Source: Amycolatopsis palatopharyngis
Lineage (GTDB): Bacteria; Actinomycetota; Actinomycetes; Mycobacteriales; Pseudonocardiaceae
Length of the DNA stretch: 64,000 nucleotides
NCBI RefSeq assembly: GCF_003385185.1
Contig: NZ_PQHZ01000031.1
Coordinates: 1-64,000, forward strand
Direction: 5' to 3'
Position 1 is the first letter of the stretch; every line of letters starts with the position of its first letter. Below the pieces are notes generated by a model. The model had not been told where the DNA came from, ran no database searches, and was given only the letters and a program-made list of their open reading frames with translations. Of this stretch, positions 24,549 to 32,079 are shown piece by piece. The translations under genes and the position numbers were made by a program.

Positions 24549-24964
24549 CGCCGCCCGACCCGGGAGTACTGCACGGTGCGAACGTGGGCGATGGTCACGA
24601 GCGCAACCAGGTACGCCCCGAGCAGGAGCAAGATCGCAATCGTCGCGCCTTCGGACGCGCTGATGCCGAGGTCTCGCGGCGACAGCGTGCTTGCGAGGTG
24701 CACCACGCCGACCGCGAGCGCGGTGAGCGGGAACATGAGTAGCCACGTCCATCGCCAGCTCGTGAGCGTGGTGTGGCGTGGGACGGCGTGGGACGGGACG
24801 TGGGACGACCTGCCCTTACTCGGCGCTCCTTCGGACTCCTTCAGGTTGGGCCGAATTCGTGGCCTGACCTGCCGAAACGCTCCTTGGGACTCCTTCGGAC
24901 TCCTTCGGGCTCCTTGGTGGAAAACCCCAGGTCGGCCGGGCGCATCCACCCCCCGACGGCGCAT
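24545..24964 (-). CDS. Small two-helix membrane protein, start uncertain
   Basis: The C-terminal 75 residues are clearly a membrane protein with two helices (LLMFPLTALAVGVVHLAS; ATIAILLLLGAYLVALVTI) and a basic end. The start is unclear: ATG 24736 gives 63 residues but cuts the first helix, while ATG 24964 adds a repetitive, Ser/Pro/Glu-rich N-terminus translated from repeated AAGGAG DNA. It may instead use a non-standard start between them. Its stop overlaps the next gene. Confidence 0.45.
   Translation of the reverse strand: MRRRGVDAPGRPGVFHQGARRSPKESQGAFRQVRPRIRPNLKESEGAPSKGRSSHVPSHAVPRHTTLTSWRWTWLLMFPLTALAVGVVHLASTLSPRDLGISASEGATIAILLLLGAYLVALVTIAHVRTVQYSRVGRR
24778..24916. repeat. Short direct-repeat region (GTGGGAC and AAGGAG arrays)
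   Basis: GTGGGAC occurs three times at 24778, 24788 and 24800. Then CTCCTT (AAGGAG on the minus strand), usually followed by CGG or GGG, occurs six times in two clusters near 24826-24842 and 24879-24915, spaced 10 to 11 bases. They lie upstream of or inside the disputed N-terminus of the 24545-24964 gene, near the right edge of the accessory region. Confidence 0.6.
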
Positions 24965-25067
24965 GCGCCCGGCCGTCGATCCGTTCGGGTGAATTGATGA
25001 TCGTAGCGCGGGTGACCAGCATCGGATAACCCCAAGTACGGAAAACGTTACGAGAAGTTACGGCCGG

Positions 25068-25340
25068 TCAGCGTCGGCGGGCGCCGCCCAGCACGAGCCG
25101 GACCACGCCGAGCAGCACGACCGAGCCGAGCACGGCGACCCCGAAACTGGCGAGGTCGAATTCGAATGTCTTCTCGTTCCCGGTGATCAGCTGGTAGATC
25201 AACCCGCCGAGGGTCGCGCCGACGACGCCGACCAGCACGCTGACGAGGCAGCCCTGCTTGCGCCGGTCGCGACCACCGATCACGAGGTTCGCGGCCCAAC
25301 CGGCCAATGCGCCGAAGACGATCCAGGAGAAGAAGCCCAT
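25068..25340 (-). CDS. GlsB/YeaQ/YmgE-family small membrane protein
   Basis: A 90-residue protein with three to four membrane helices. The start GFFSWIVFGALAGWAANLVI and the KQGCLVSVLVGVVGATLGG segment are the family pattern (old name: transglycosylase-associated). An insertion of about 15 residues (TGNEKTFEFDLASFG) separates the last helices. Members are stress-associated membrane proteins of unknown biochemistry. It is the first clearly chromosomal gene to the right of the accessory region. Confidence 0.88.
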   Translation of the reverse strand: MGFFSWIVFGALAGWAANLVIGGRDRRKQGCLVSVLVGVVGATLGGLIYQLITGNEKTFEFDLASFGVAVLGSVVLLGVVRLVLGGARRR

Positions 25341-25358
25341 CTCCCCACGCTACTGCGA

Positions 25359-26624
25359 TCAGCCGAGCAGCAGCACTTCCGCCTCGGTGCCCGCGGCCGC
25401 CTCTGTGACATCTTCTGGCAGCACGATCAGGCAGTTCGCCTGTGTGAACGCGGCCAGCAGGTGCGAACCGGGCCCGCCCCTCGGGCCGACGACGCCGGTG
25501 ACCTGTGCGGCGGGACCGGACTCGGCGTTGCCGGGTGGGGTGTAGTACCCCCGCCGGTACTGGCGCTTGCCCGAGGGCGAGGTGAGGGTCTCGGTGAGCC
25601 GGGCGGCGACCTTCGTGCGCTGCACCTGCTCGTGGCCGAGTACGGCGCGCAACGCTGGACGCAGGAAGACCTCGAAGGAGACGAGAACGGCGACCGGGTT
25701 TCCCGGCAGGGTCACCACCGGGACCCCGTTCCAGCGGCCACAGCCCTGCGGTCCGCCCGGCTGCATCCCGACCTTCGCGAACTCCACGCCGACCCCGGTG
25801 AGCGCGTCCTTGACCACCTCGTACGCGCCCGCGCTGACCCCGCCGGAGGTGACGACGAGATCGGTGGTCGCCAGCCTCGGTTCGATCGCGCCCCGGAACG
25901 TCTCGACGTCGTCGGCGACACTGCGCACGGTTTCCACCTCGCAGCCGAGGCCCCGCAGCGCGGCCGTGAGCATCACGCTGTTCGACTCGTAGATCTGCCC
26001 GTGCCGCAGTGGTTCGGGCGGTAGCACCAGTTCCGATCCGGTGGAGACCACGAGCACCCGCGGCGCGGCGTGGACGGTGAGCCGGTCGAGACCGACCGCC
26101 GCGGCAAGGCCGAGGTGCGCGGCCCCCAGAAGGGTTCCCCCCGCCAGTGCGAGGCTGCCGCTCGCGACGTCCTCGCCTGTCCGGCGCACGTGTGCGCCGG
26201 GGTCGGCTCCGGCGAGCACACGCACGACCGGTTCCGTGCCCGGATCGCTGCCCGGCCAGCCACTGCCCTCGGTGCGTTCGACCGGGACCACGCTGTCCGC
26301 GCCGGAGGGCATGGCGGCACCGGTCATGATCCGATGCGCGGTACCGGGCAGCAGCGCGGGGACGTCCGTGCGACCGGCGGGAATGTCCGCCACCACGGGG
26401 AGTTCGACGGGTTCGTCCGAGCTCGCGCCGACGACGTCGACCGAGCGCACGGCGAAACCGTCCATCGCCGAATTGTCGAACGGTGGCAGCGACACACCGG
26501 CATGGACGTCGGCGACGAGCACCTTTCCGGCGCAGTCGGCCAATGGCAGTTCCACACCTGGGGGACGCGACAGCAGTGCTGTCACCTTCGCGAGATGGTC
26601 TTCGACGGAGATCACGCCGACCAT
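25359..26624 (-). CDS. moeA: Molybdopterin molybdenumtransferase MoeA
   Basis: A 421-residue MoeA/gephyrin-type protein that inserts molybdate into adenylated molybdopterin. PFDNSAMDGFAVRS and the TGAAMPSGADSVVPVE segment mark the N-terminal domains. The MoCF-like domain has VSTGSELV and VTSGGVSAGAYE, and VTLPGNPVAVLVSFEVF fits the active-site region. A short barrel domain ends the protein. A GTG at 26615 with GGGAGG nine bases upstream may be the real start. MoaC and MogA-MoaE lie about 36 kb away in this window. Confidence 0.92.
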   Translation of the reverse strand: MVGVISVEDHLAKVTALLSRPPGVELPLADCAGKVLVADVHAGVSLPPFDNSAMDGFAVRSVDVVGASSDEPVELPVVADIPAGRTDVPALLPGTAHRIMTGAAMPSGADSVVPVERTEGSGWPGSDPGTEPVVRVLAGADPGAHVRRTGEDVASGSLALAGGTLLGAAHLGLAAAVGLDRLTVHAAPRVLVVSTGSELVLPPEPLRHGQIYESNSVMLTAALRGLGCEVETVRSVADDVETFRGAIEPRLATTDLVVTSGGVSAGAYEVVKDALTGVGVEFAKVGMQPGGPQGCGRWNGVPVVTLPGNPVAVLVSFEVFLRPALRAVLGHEQVQRTKVAARLTETLTSPSGKRQYRRGYYTPPGNAESGPAAQVTGVVGPRGGPGSHLLAAFTQANCLIVLPEDVTEAAAGTEAEVLLLG

Positions 26625-26703
26625 CCTCCCCCGGGGCCTCCGGCATGCAAGACTCTCCCCGCGTTCGTGCTCGCCGGGCGTCTGTGGGGAGAGGAAAGAG
26701 CCG

Positions 26704-27381
26704 ATGCAGGTACAGGTCCGTCACCAACCGTCGTTCGCCGTGGCCAGACTGCTGCTCGCGCCGGGAGAGCCCGCGCAGGTCGAGGCGGGGGCGATGCTTG
26801 CGACCAGTTACGGGGTGCACGTCCAGTCGAGTTCACAGGGCGGCGTGATGAAGGGGCTCGGCAGGGCGTTCCTCTCCGGCGAATCGTTCTTCATCTCCAC
26901 CTACACGGCGCCGCAGAACGGCGGTTGGGTGGACGTGGCGCCGAACCTGCCCGGCGACATCCAGTTGATCAACATGGATGGCCGGACCGGCTGGTGTGTC
27001 ACCAAGGGATCCTGGCTGGCGTCCGCACACGGCGTGCACACCGAGACCCGCTGGGGTGGCTTCGGCAAGTTGTTCGGCGGGGAGGGCGGATTCCTCACCC
27101 ACGCCACGGGACAGGGGCCGCTCGTGGTCGCCTGTTACGGCGCGCTGGAGACGGTGAACCTGCAGCAGGGGGAGATGATCACCATCGACTCCGGGCATGT
27201 CGTGGCCTATGCCGACACGGTCCAGTCGCAGACCCGCAAGGTGGCTTCGGGCATGATCCAGTCGATGAAGAGCGGCGAGGGGCTCGTGTTCGACTTCGCG
27301 GGGCCGGGGCAGGTGCTGACCCAGACCCGGAACCCGAGCGCGCTGTCGAGCTGGATCGTCGCGCAGGTACCCAGCCGCTGA
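26704..27381 (+). CDS. AIM24-family protein
   Basis: A 225-residue protein of the AIM24 (TIGR00266) family: repeated beta strands with the pattern VEAGAMLATSYGVHVQSS, then SGESFFISTYTAP, GWVDVAPNLPGDI and EMITIDSGHVVAYADTV. In yeast the homologue is a mitochondrial membrane-associated protein; bacterial members have no established activity. It is followed 43 bases later by a paralogue. The ATG is preceded by GAGAGGAAAGAG. It is divergent from moeA. Confidence 0.85.
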   Translation: MQVQVRHQPSFAVARLLLAPGEPAQVEAGAMLATSYGVHVQSSSQGGVMKGLGRAFLSGESFFISTYTAPQNGGWVDVAPNLPGDIQLINMDGRTGWCVTKGSWLASAHGVHTETRWGGFGKLFGGEGGFLTHATGQGPLVVACYGALETVNLQQGEMITIDSGHVVAYADTVQSQTRKVASGMIQSMKSGEGLVFDFAGPGQVLTQTRNPSALSSWIVAQVPSR

Positions 27382-27423
27382 GGCGGGCGTCGCGGCGGCT
27401 GGGAACGGGCGGGGAGAGGGAGC

Positions 27424-28026
27424 ATGGAGGTCCAGACCAGGCACACGCCGGCGTTTGGCGTGGCCCGTGTCGTGCTGGCTGCGGGTGAGGCCGTGCAGGC
27501 CGACGCCGAGGCGAAGGTCGCGAGCAGCTTCGGGATGGGTGAGTCGCGGCAAGCTCGTGGTGCACGTGGGCGCGGGCCGACGATCTTCACCGCGCCCGGG
27601 GACGGCGGCTGGGTCGATCTGGCGCCGCGCCATCCTGGCGATGTCTACGCGCTGGGCTTCGACGGGCGGACCGGGTGGTCGATCGCCAGGAACGTCGTAC
27701 TCGCGCGCCCGCCGACGATCCGGCCCGACGAATCGTGGCCGCCACTGCAGTCCTTGTTCGGCTCGGACTCGGGCTTCCTCGAGCACTACAGCGGGCACGG
27801 CCAGCTGGTGCTGGCCGCGGCGGGCCCGGTGGACGCACTCACGCTGGACCGGGGCGAGGTCATCACGGTGACCCCCGGCTTCCTGCTCGCCTATCCGGAC
27901 TCGCTGCAGTGCCGCCTGCGCGCGGTCGACCCGGCGGGTCCGCAGTCGGTGCGCACGGGCGAGGGGCTCGAACTCGACTTCGCCGGCCCCGGCACCGTGC
28001 TGCTCCAGGCCCGCCGGCATTCCTGA
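27424..28026 (+). CDS. AIM24-family paralogue
   Basis: A 200-residue paralogue of the preceding gene. It shares the opening (MEVQTRHTPAFGVARVVLAA), GGWVDLAPRHPGDVYALGFD, GRTGWSIARNVVLA and GEVITVTPGFLLAYPDSL. It has lost the Gly-rich SSSQGGVMKG loop and part of the SGESFF region, being about 25 residues shorter. The pair probably arose by tandem duplication and may form hetero-oligomers (inference). A 28-bp palindrome follows its stop. Confidence 0.82.
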   Translation: MEVQTRHTPAFGVARVVLAAGEAVQADAEAKVASSFGMGESRQARGARGRGPTIFTAPGDGGWVDLAPRHPGDVYALGFDGRTGWSIARNVVLARPPTIRPDESWPPLQSLFGSDSGFLEHYSGHGQLVLAAAGPVDALTLDRGEVITVTPGFLLAYPDSLQCRLRAVDPAGPQSVRTGEGLELDFAGPGTVLLQARRHS

Positions 28027-28038
28027 GCCCCCGACACG

Positions 28039-28066
28039 GCTCGCACTTTCCCGGGAAAGTGCGAGC
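28039..28066. repeat. Palindromic repeat, TTTCCCGGGAAA family (copy 1)
   Basis: A perfect 28-bp palindrome centred between 28052 and 28053, with core GCACTTTCCCGGGAAAGTGC. It starts 13 bases after the AIM24 paralogue's stop. Five more copies occur in the window, all between genes. It can fold into a stable hairpin on either strand but has no T run. Confidence 0.9.
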
Positions 28067-28120
28067 GCGGGGTGATGCGCGACCACTTGCGGGTCGACTG
28101 AATTCCGAACGAATTGCCCA

Positions 28121-28148
28121 TTGCCCGACGCCGTTATTCCGGTAGCGT
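28121..28148 (+). promoter_or_regulatory. Candidate promoter of cold-shock gene
   Basis: TTGCCC (28121-28126), a 16-base spacer and TAGCGT (28143-28148) resemble a housekeeping promoter. The predicted transcript start near 28155 would leave about 60 bases of leader before the csp start. This is a visual match only. Confidence 0.4.
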
Positions 28149-28163
28149 GATCGAAGCTTCACG

Positions 28164-28193
28164 CGACGGCGGGGTGCAGCTGCCGTCGTTTTT
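28164..28193 (+). terminator. Attenuator-like hairpin in csp leader
   Basis: CGACGGC (28164-28170) pairs with GCCGTCG (28182-28188) around an 11-base loop and is followed at once by five T's (28189-28193). It has the form of an intrinsic terminator and lies 23 bases before the csp start, so it could control csp by temperature-dependent antitermination (inference). Confidence 0.6.
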
Positions 28194-28216
28194 CGGCTGT
28201 ATCCAAGGAGGACACC

Positions 28217-28423
28217 GTGGCTGTTGGCACGGTCAAGTGGTTCAACTCGGAAAAGGGCTACGGATTCATCGAGTCCCCGGAAGGCCCCGATGTGTTCGTA
28301 CATTACTCGGCCATTCAGGCCGACGGATTCCGCACTCTCGATGAGGGCGATCGTGTGGAGTTCGAGGTGCAGGCGGGCCGGGACGGCCGGAGTCAAGCCG
28401 CGGGCGTCCGCAAGGTCTCCTGA
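28217..28423 (+). CDS. Cold-shock protein (CspA family)
   Basis: A 68-residue single cold-shock domain that binds single-stranded RNA/DNA and melts secondary structure. The RNA-binding motifs are GTVKWFNSEKGYGFI (RNP1 part, KGYGFI) and DVFVHYSAI (RNP2). GTG start after AAGGAGGACACC. The usual final NV-type residues are replaced by GVRKVS. It has its own promoter-like and attenuator-like leader. Confidence 0.95.
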   Translation: MAVGTVKWFNSEKGYGFIESPEGPDVFVHYSAIQADGFRTLDEGDRVEFEVQAGRDGRSQAAGVRKVS

Positions 28424-28510
28424 AGCATCCTCCCGGTTCGCGGGCAGCGTCCTCCTGGCTAACGGAGACGCTCCGCGTCATCGGCCCCACGGCGCGTTAG
28501 GCTGCGCGGC

Positions 28511-30016
28511 GTGACAGGCGATGTGTCGGGGGACCTCACCGGTCGCCGGTTGGGCAATTACCGCATTGACGGTGTGCTCGGCAAGGGCGGCATGAGCGTG
28601 ATGTACAAGGCCACCGACGTGCGGCTGGGTCGCAAGGTGGCGCTCAAGGTCATCGGGGAGCACCTCGGTGCCGATGCCGAGTTCCGTGAGCGGTTCGTCG
28701 ACGAGGCGCGCAACACCTCGGCCATCGATCACGCGAACATCGTGCCGCTGTACGACTTCGGCGAGCTCGACGGCATGCTCTACATCGCCATGCGGCTCGT
28801 CGACGGGTCCGACCTCGCGAGCCTGATCAGCGCGGGACCGATGGCTCCCGAACGCGCGGTGAGCCTCCTGGAACAGGTGGCCGACGCGCTGGACACGCTG
28901 CACGGCAGGGGGCTGGTGCATCTCGACGTCAAGCCGGCCAACGTGCTGGTCACCAGCAGGGAGTCCGCACGGGAACACGTCTATGTCGCCGATTTCGGGC
29001 TGACCAGGCGCGGGGCCACCGGCCATCGCACCCGTGGCGGGGACTTCCTCGGATCGCCCACCTATGCGGCCCCCGAACATCTGCGAGGTGAGCCCCTCGA
29101 CGGGCGCACCGATCAGTACGCGCTGGCCTGCGTGCTCTTTGCCTGCCTGACCGGCAAGCCGCCCTACCAGGGTGATGTACCTGCCGTGATCAAGGGGCAC
29201 CTCGGGGGCGAGCCTCCTTCGGCGGCGAGGGCGGCCGCGCTGCCCGCGTCCATCGACGAGGTGATCCGGCGGGGCATGGCCAGGACTCCGGACGATCGCT
29301 ACGGCAGTTGCGGGGAGCTGATCTCCGCGGCCGGGGCCGCCCTCGCGCGCAACCCCGCGCCGGTGGGCACCGCGGCCCGAACGGGAGAGGGGACGCCGGT
29401 GCAGCCGTACGGGCAACACGGTCAGGGAAACCAGCACGGGCAGGGAAACCAGCACGGACAGGGCAGGCCGAACGGACAGCAGCCGTACGGCGCTCCGCCG
29501 CCCGGTTACGGACAGCAGAGCCCGCAGGGGCAGCCGCAGCAGCAGGGTCCGCATCCCGGATACGCCCAAGGCGGACAGCAGGGGCTCGGCACTCCGCCGC
29601 AGGGTTTCGCTCCCGGCTACGGTCAGCCACAGGGGCCGGGGCCCTACCAGCAGGTGCCGATGGCGCAGCAACAGCCGCCGCATGGGTACGGGCCGCCGCA
29701 GGGTGACCCGATGCGGATGCGGCCGCAGGCCGCGGCCGGTAGTTCGCCCTTCACGCAGCCCGAGAGCGGTGGCAAGAAGTGGATGATCTGGGTGGGCGTC
29801 GCCGCGTTGGTGGTGGCGGGCGTTGTCCTCACATTGGTGCTCCTGCTCGGCGGTGACGACGAGCAGGGCAGCGGTGACACACCCGTGCCCGAGCCGGACG
29901 CCACCGCTCCGCCGATCCCCGTCGGTCCCGGCGACTCCTCGCCGAGCCAGGGCAACGCCCCTGCCGAGCGCGGCAGTCCGCCGCCCACATCCATCCCCGT
30001 GGTGCCGGGTAACTGA
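28511..30016 (+). CDS. Membrane Ser/Thr protein kinase (PknB-like, no PASTA)
   Basis: A 501-residue transmembrane kinase. The kinase domain spans about 17-270: glycine loop GKGGMSV (24-30), Lys46 in VALK, HLDVKPANV (137-145, catalytic Asp139), DFG (161-163) and GSPTYAAPEH (181-190). The usual HRD Arg is Leu here, so control by activation-loop phosphorylation may differ. A Gln/Gly/Pro-rich linker of about 140 residues contains HGQGNQ repeats. A membrane helix (about 422-445) is followed by a short acidic, proline-rich outer tail, with no PASTA domain. The outer ligand is unknown. Confidence 0.9.
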   Translation: MTGDVSGDLTGRRLGNYRIDGVLGKGGMSVMYKATDVRLGRKVALKVIGEHLGADAEFRERFVDEARNTSAIDHANIVPLYDFGELDGMLYIAMRLVDGSDLASLISAGPMAPERAVSLLEQVADALDTLHGRGLVHLDVKPANVLVTSRESAREHVYVADFGLTRRGATGHRTRGGDFLGSPTYAAPEHLRGEPLDGRTDQYALACVLFACLTGKPPYQGDVPAVIKGHLGGEPPSAARAAALPASIDEVIRRGMARTPDDRYGSCGELISAAGAALARNPAPVGTAARTGEGTPVQPYGQHGQGNQHGQGNQHGQGRPNGQQPYGAPPPGYGQQSPQGQPQQQGPHPGYAQGGQQGLGTPPQGFAPGYGQPQGPGPYQQVPMAQQQPPHGYGPPQGDPMRMRPQAAAGSSPFTQPESGGKKWMIWVGVAALVVAGVVLTLVLLLGGDDEQGSGDTPVPEPDATAPPIPVGPGDSSPSQGNAPAERGSPPPTSIPVVPGN

Positions 30017-30024
30017 CCCCGCTG

Positions 30025-30051
30025 CTTGCACTCTCACCCGGAGAGTGCTAA
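30025..30051 (+). promoter_or_regulatory. CIRCE operator 1 (HrcA site)
   Basis: CTTGCACTC, nine bases, GAGTGCTAA: the 9-9-9 CIRCE layout (consensus TTAGCACTC-N9-GAGTGCTAA). It lies just after the kinase stop and about 220 bases upstream of groEL, and would be bound by HrcA under non-stress conditions. Confidence 0.9.
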
Positions 30052-30059
30052 AACCGAGA

Positions 30060-30086
30060 TTGGCACTCGACGCCGTCGAGTGCTAG
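30060..30086 (+). promoter_or_regulatory. CIRCE operator 2 (HrcA site)
   Basis: TTGGCACTC, nine bases, GAGTGCTAG, eight bases after CIRCE 1. It overlaps a possible promoter, with -35 TTGGCA inside its left arm and -10 TGCTAG inside its right arm. HrcA binding here would block RNA polymerase directly. Confidence 0.88.
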
Positions 30087-30272
30087 GCGGGTGGTCGCCG
30101 ACCGCTCGCCTGAAGGTCGGGACGGTGAGGCAGTGTTCTGGCGGGAATCTCCGCGGGAACTCAGTCGTCCGTCGCGGGCACCGAGCCTGGCCGAGGACGT
30201 GTCCTGCTACAGCGGGCAGCCGGAACACGGCTGTTCCGCTGGTAGCGCCCAATATCGGAGGACCACACCGCA

Positions 30273-31904
30273 ATGGCCAAACTGATCGCGTTCGACGAGG
30301 ACGCCCGCCGCGGTCTTGAGCGCGGCCTCAACACCCTCGCCGAAGCCGTCAAGGTGACGCTCGGCCCCCGTGGCCGCAACGTCGTGCTCGAGAAGAAGTG
30401 GGGCGCGCCGACAATCACCAATGACGGTGTCTCCATCGCCAAGGAGATCGAGCTCGAGGACCCGTGGGAGAAGATCGGGGCAGAGCTCGTCAAGGAAGTT
30501 GCCAAGAAGACCGACGACGTCGCGGGTGACGGCACCACCACCGCCACCGTGCTCGCCCAGGCTCTCGTCCGTGAGGGACTGCGCAACGTCGCCGCCGGTG
30601 CCGACCCCATCGCCCTCAAGCGTGGGATCGAGCAGGCCGTCGAGGCCGTCACCGAGCAGCTGCACAAGGCCGCCGTGCAGATCGAGACCAAGGAGCAGAT
30701 CGCTGCTACCGCCTCGATCTCCGCTGCTGACCGCACCATCGGTGAGCTCATCGCCGAGGCGCTGGACAAGGTCGGCAAGGAAGGCGTCGTCACTGTTGAG
30801 GAGAGCAACACCTTCGGCCTCGAGCTCGAGCTCACCGAGGGTATGCGCTTCGACAAGGGCTACATCTCCGGTTACTTCGTGACCGACCCGGAGCGTCAGG
30901 AAGCCGAGCTGGAGGACCCCTACGTCCTGCTCTTCGGTTCCAAGATCTCCAACGTCAAGGACGTCCTGCCGCTGCTGGAGAAGGTCATCCAGTCCGGCAA
31001 GCCGCTGCTGATCATCGCCGAGGACGTCGAGGGCGAAGCCCTGGCCACCCTCGTCGTGAACAAGATCCGCGGCACGTTCAAGTCCGTCGCCGTCAAGGCG
31101 CCGGGCTTCGGCGACCGCCGCAAGGCCATCCTGCAGGACATCGCGATCCTGACCGGTGGCCAGGTGATCACCGAGGACGTCGGTCTCAAGCTGGAGAACG
31201 CCGACCTCTCGCTGCTTGGTAAGGCCCGCAAGGCCGTCATCACCAAGGACGAGACCACCATCGTCGAGGGTTCGGGCGACGCCGACCAGATTCAGGGTCG
31301 GGTCAACCAGATCCGCGCGGAGATCGAGAACTCGGACTCCGACTACGACCGGGAGAAGCTCCAGGAGCGCCTGGCGAAGCTGGCCGGCGGCGTTGCCGTC
31401 ATCAAGGCCGGCGCCGCCACCGAGGTGGAGCTCAAGGAGCGCAAGCACCGCATCGAGGACGCGGTGCGTAACGCCAAGGCCGCCGTCGAGGAGGGCATCG
31501 TCGCCGGTGGTGGCGTGGCTCTGCTGCAGGCTGCCGAGGCTGCCTTCGCCGGCCTCAAGCTCGAGGGCGACGAGGCCACCGGTGCCAACATCGTGAAGGT
31601 TGCGGTCGAGGCTCCGCTCAAGCAGATCGCGGTGAACTCCGGCCTCGAAGGCGGAGTCGTGGTGGAGAAGGTCAAGGGTCTGCCCCAGGGGCACGGCCTG
31701 AACGCCGCCACCGGCGAGTACGAGGACCTGCTCGCGGCCGGCGTGCCGGACCCGACCAAGGTCACTCGCTCCGCGCTGCAGAACGCCGCGTCCATCGCTG
31801 CGCTGTTCCTCACCACGGAGGCGGTCATCGCCGACAAGCCGGAGAAGGCTGGTGCCGCTCCGGCCGGTGACCCGACCGGCGGCATGGGCGGCATGGACTT
31901 CTGA
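30273..31904 (+). CDS. groEL: Chaperonin GroEL (GroEL2 type, no groES)
   Basis: A 543-residue chaperonin. It shows TLGPRGRNVVLEKKWGAPTI, GDGTTTATVLAQ (ATP site, from about residue 85) and the Gly/Met tail GGMGGMDF. The tail is that of the housekeeping actinobacterial GroEL2, not the His-rich GroEL1. No groES precedes it, so it is a monocistronic copy and the groES-groEL1 pair should be elsewhere. Two CIRCE sites mark HrcA control. A long leader of about 180 bases separates them from the start. A very stable terminator follows. Confidence 0.97.
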   Translation: MAKLIAFDEDARRGLERGLNTLAEAVKVTLGPRGRNVVLEKKWGAPTITNDGVSIAKEIELEDPWEKIGAELVKEVAKKTDDVAGDGTTTATVLAQALVREGLRNVAAGADPIALKRGIEQAVEAVTEQLHKAAVQIETKEQIAATASISAADRTIGELIAEALDKVGKEGVVTVEESNTFGLELELTEGMRFDKGYISGYFVTDPERQEAELEDPYVLLFGSKISNVKDVLPLLEKVIQSGKPLLIIAEDVEGEALATLVVNKIRGTFKSVAVKAPGFGDRRKAILQDIAILTGGQVITEDVGLKLENADLSLLGKARKAVITKDETTIVEGSGDADQIQGRVNQIRAEIENSDSDYDREKLQERLAKLAGGVAVIKAGAATEVELKERKHRIEDAVRNAKAAVEEGIVAGGGVALLQAAEAAFAGLKLEGDEATGANIVKVAVEAPLKQIAVNSGLEGGVVVEKVKGLPQGHGLNAATGEYEDLLAAGVPDPTKVTRSALQNAASIAALFLTTEAVIADKPEKAGAAPAGDPTGGMGGMDF

Positions 31905-31942
31905 TCGGTTTTCCACCGATCTCGAGTTCAGTCGAGTAGCCA

Positions 31943-31984
31943 CACAGGGGCCCGGTTCCGCTTCGGCGGGACCGGGCCCCTGTG
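31943..31984 (+). terminator. groEL terminator with TTCG loop
   Basis: A 14-bp perfect stem (31943-31956 with 31971-31984) continues through five more pairs (one G-T) to a TTCG tetraloop, giving about 19 bp. No T run follows. The strength and place right after groEL support termination or 3'-end protection. Confidence 0.9.
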
Positions 31985-32079
31985 CGTGTGCGGCTGATTT
32001 ACCCGGATGGACCTTTCGCACCGGTAACTAACCACTTTACGTTCGATGGACTGGTGGGAATCTGGGCGGGAGGCAGACG

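Noticed and set aside
18181..25068. Integrase, transposase or tRNA gene marking the element edge
   Set aside because: Both strands were read for recombinase motifs and tRNA-like cloverleafs; none were convincing.
25048..26820. 590-residue minus-strand frame across moeA
   Set aside because: Repetitive Arg/Gly/Ala composition in the wrong frame; moeA and the GlsB-like gene explain the region.
28511..29997. Frames opposite the Ser/Thr kinase
   Set aside because: The long minus-strand frame is a codon-bias shadow of the kinase gene with no recognisable motif.
30207..32021. 604-residue minus-strand frame opposite groEL
   Set aside because: Leu/Asp/Gly-rich antisense shadow of the highly biased groEL gene; often misannotated in GC-rich genomes.
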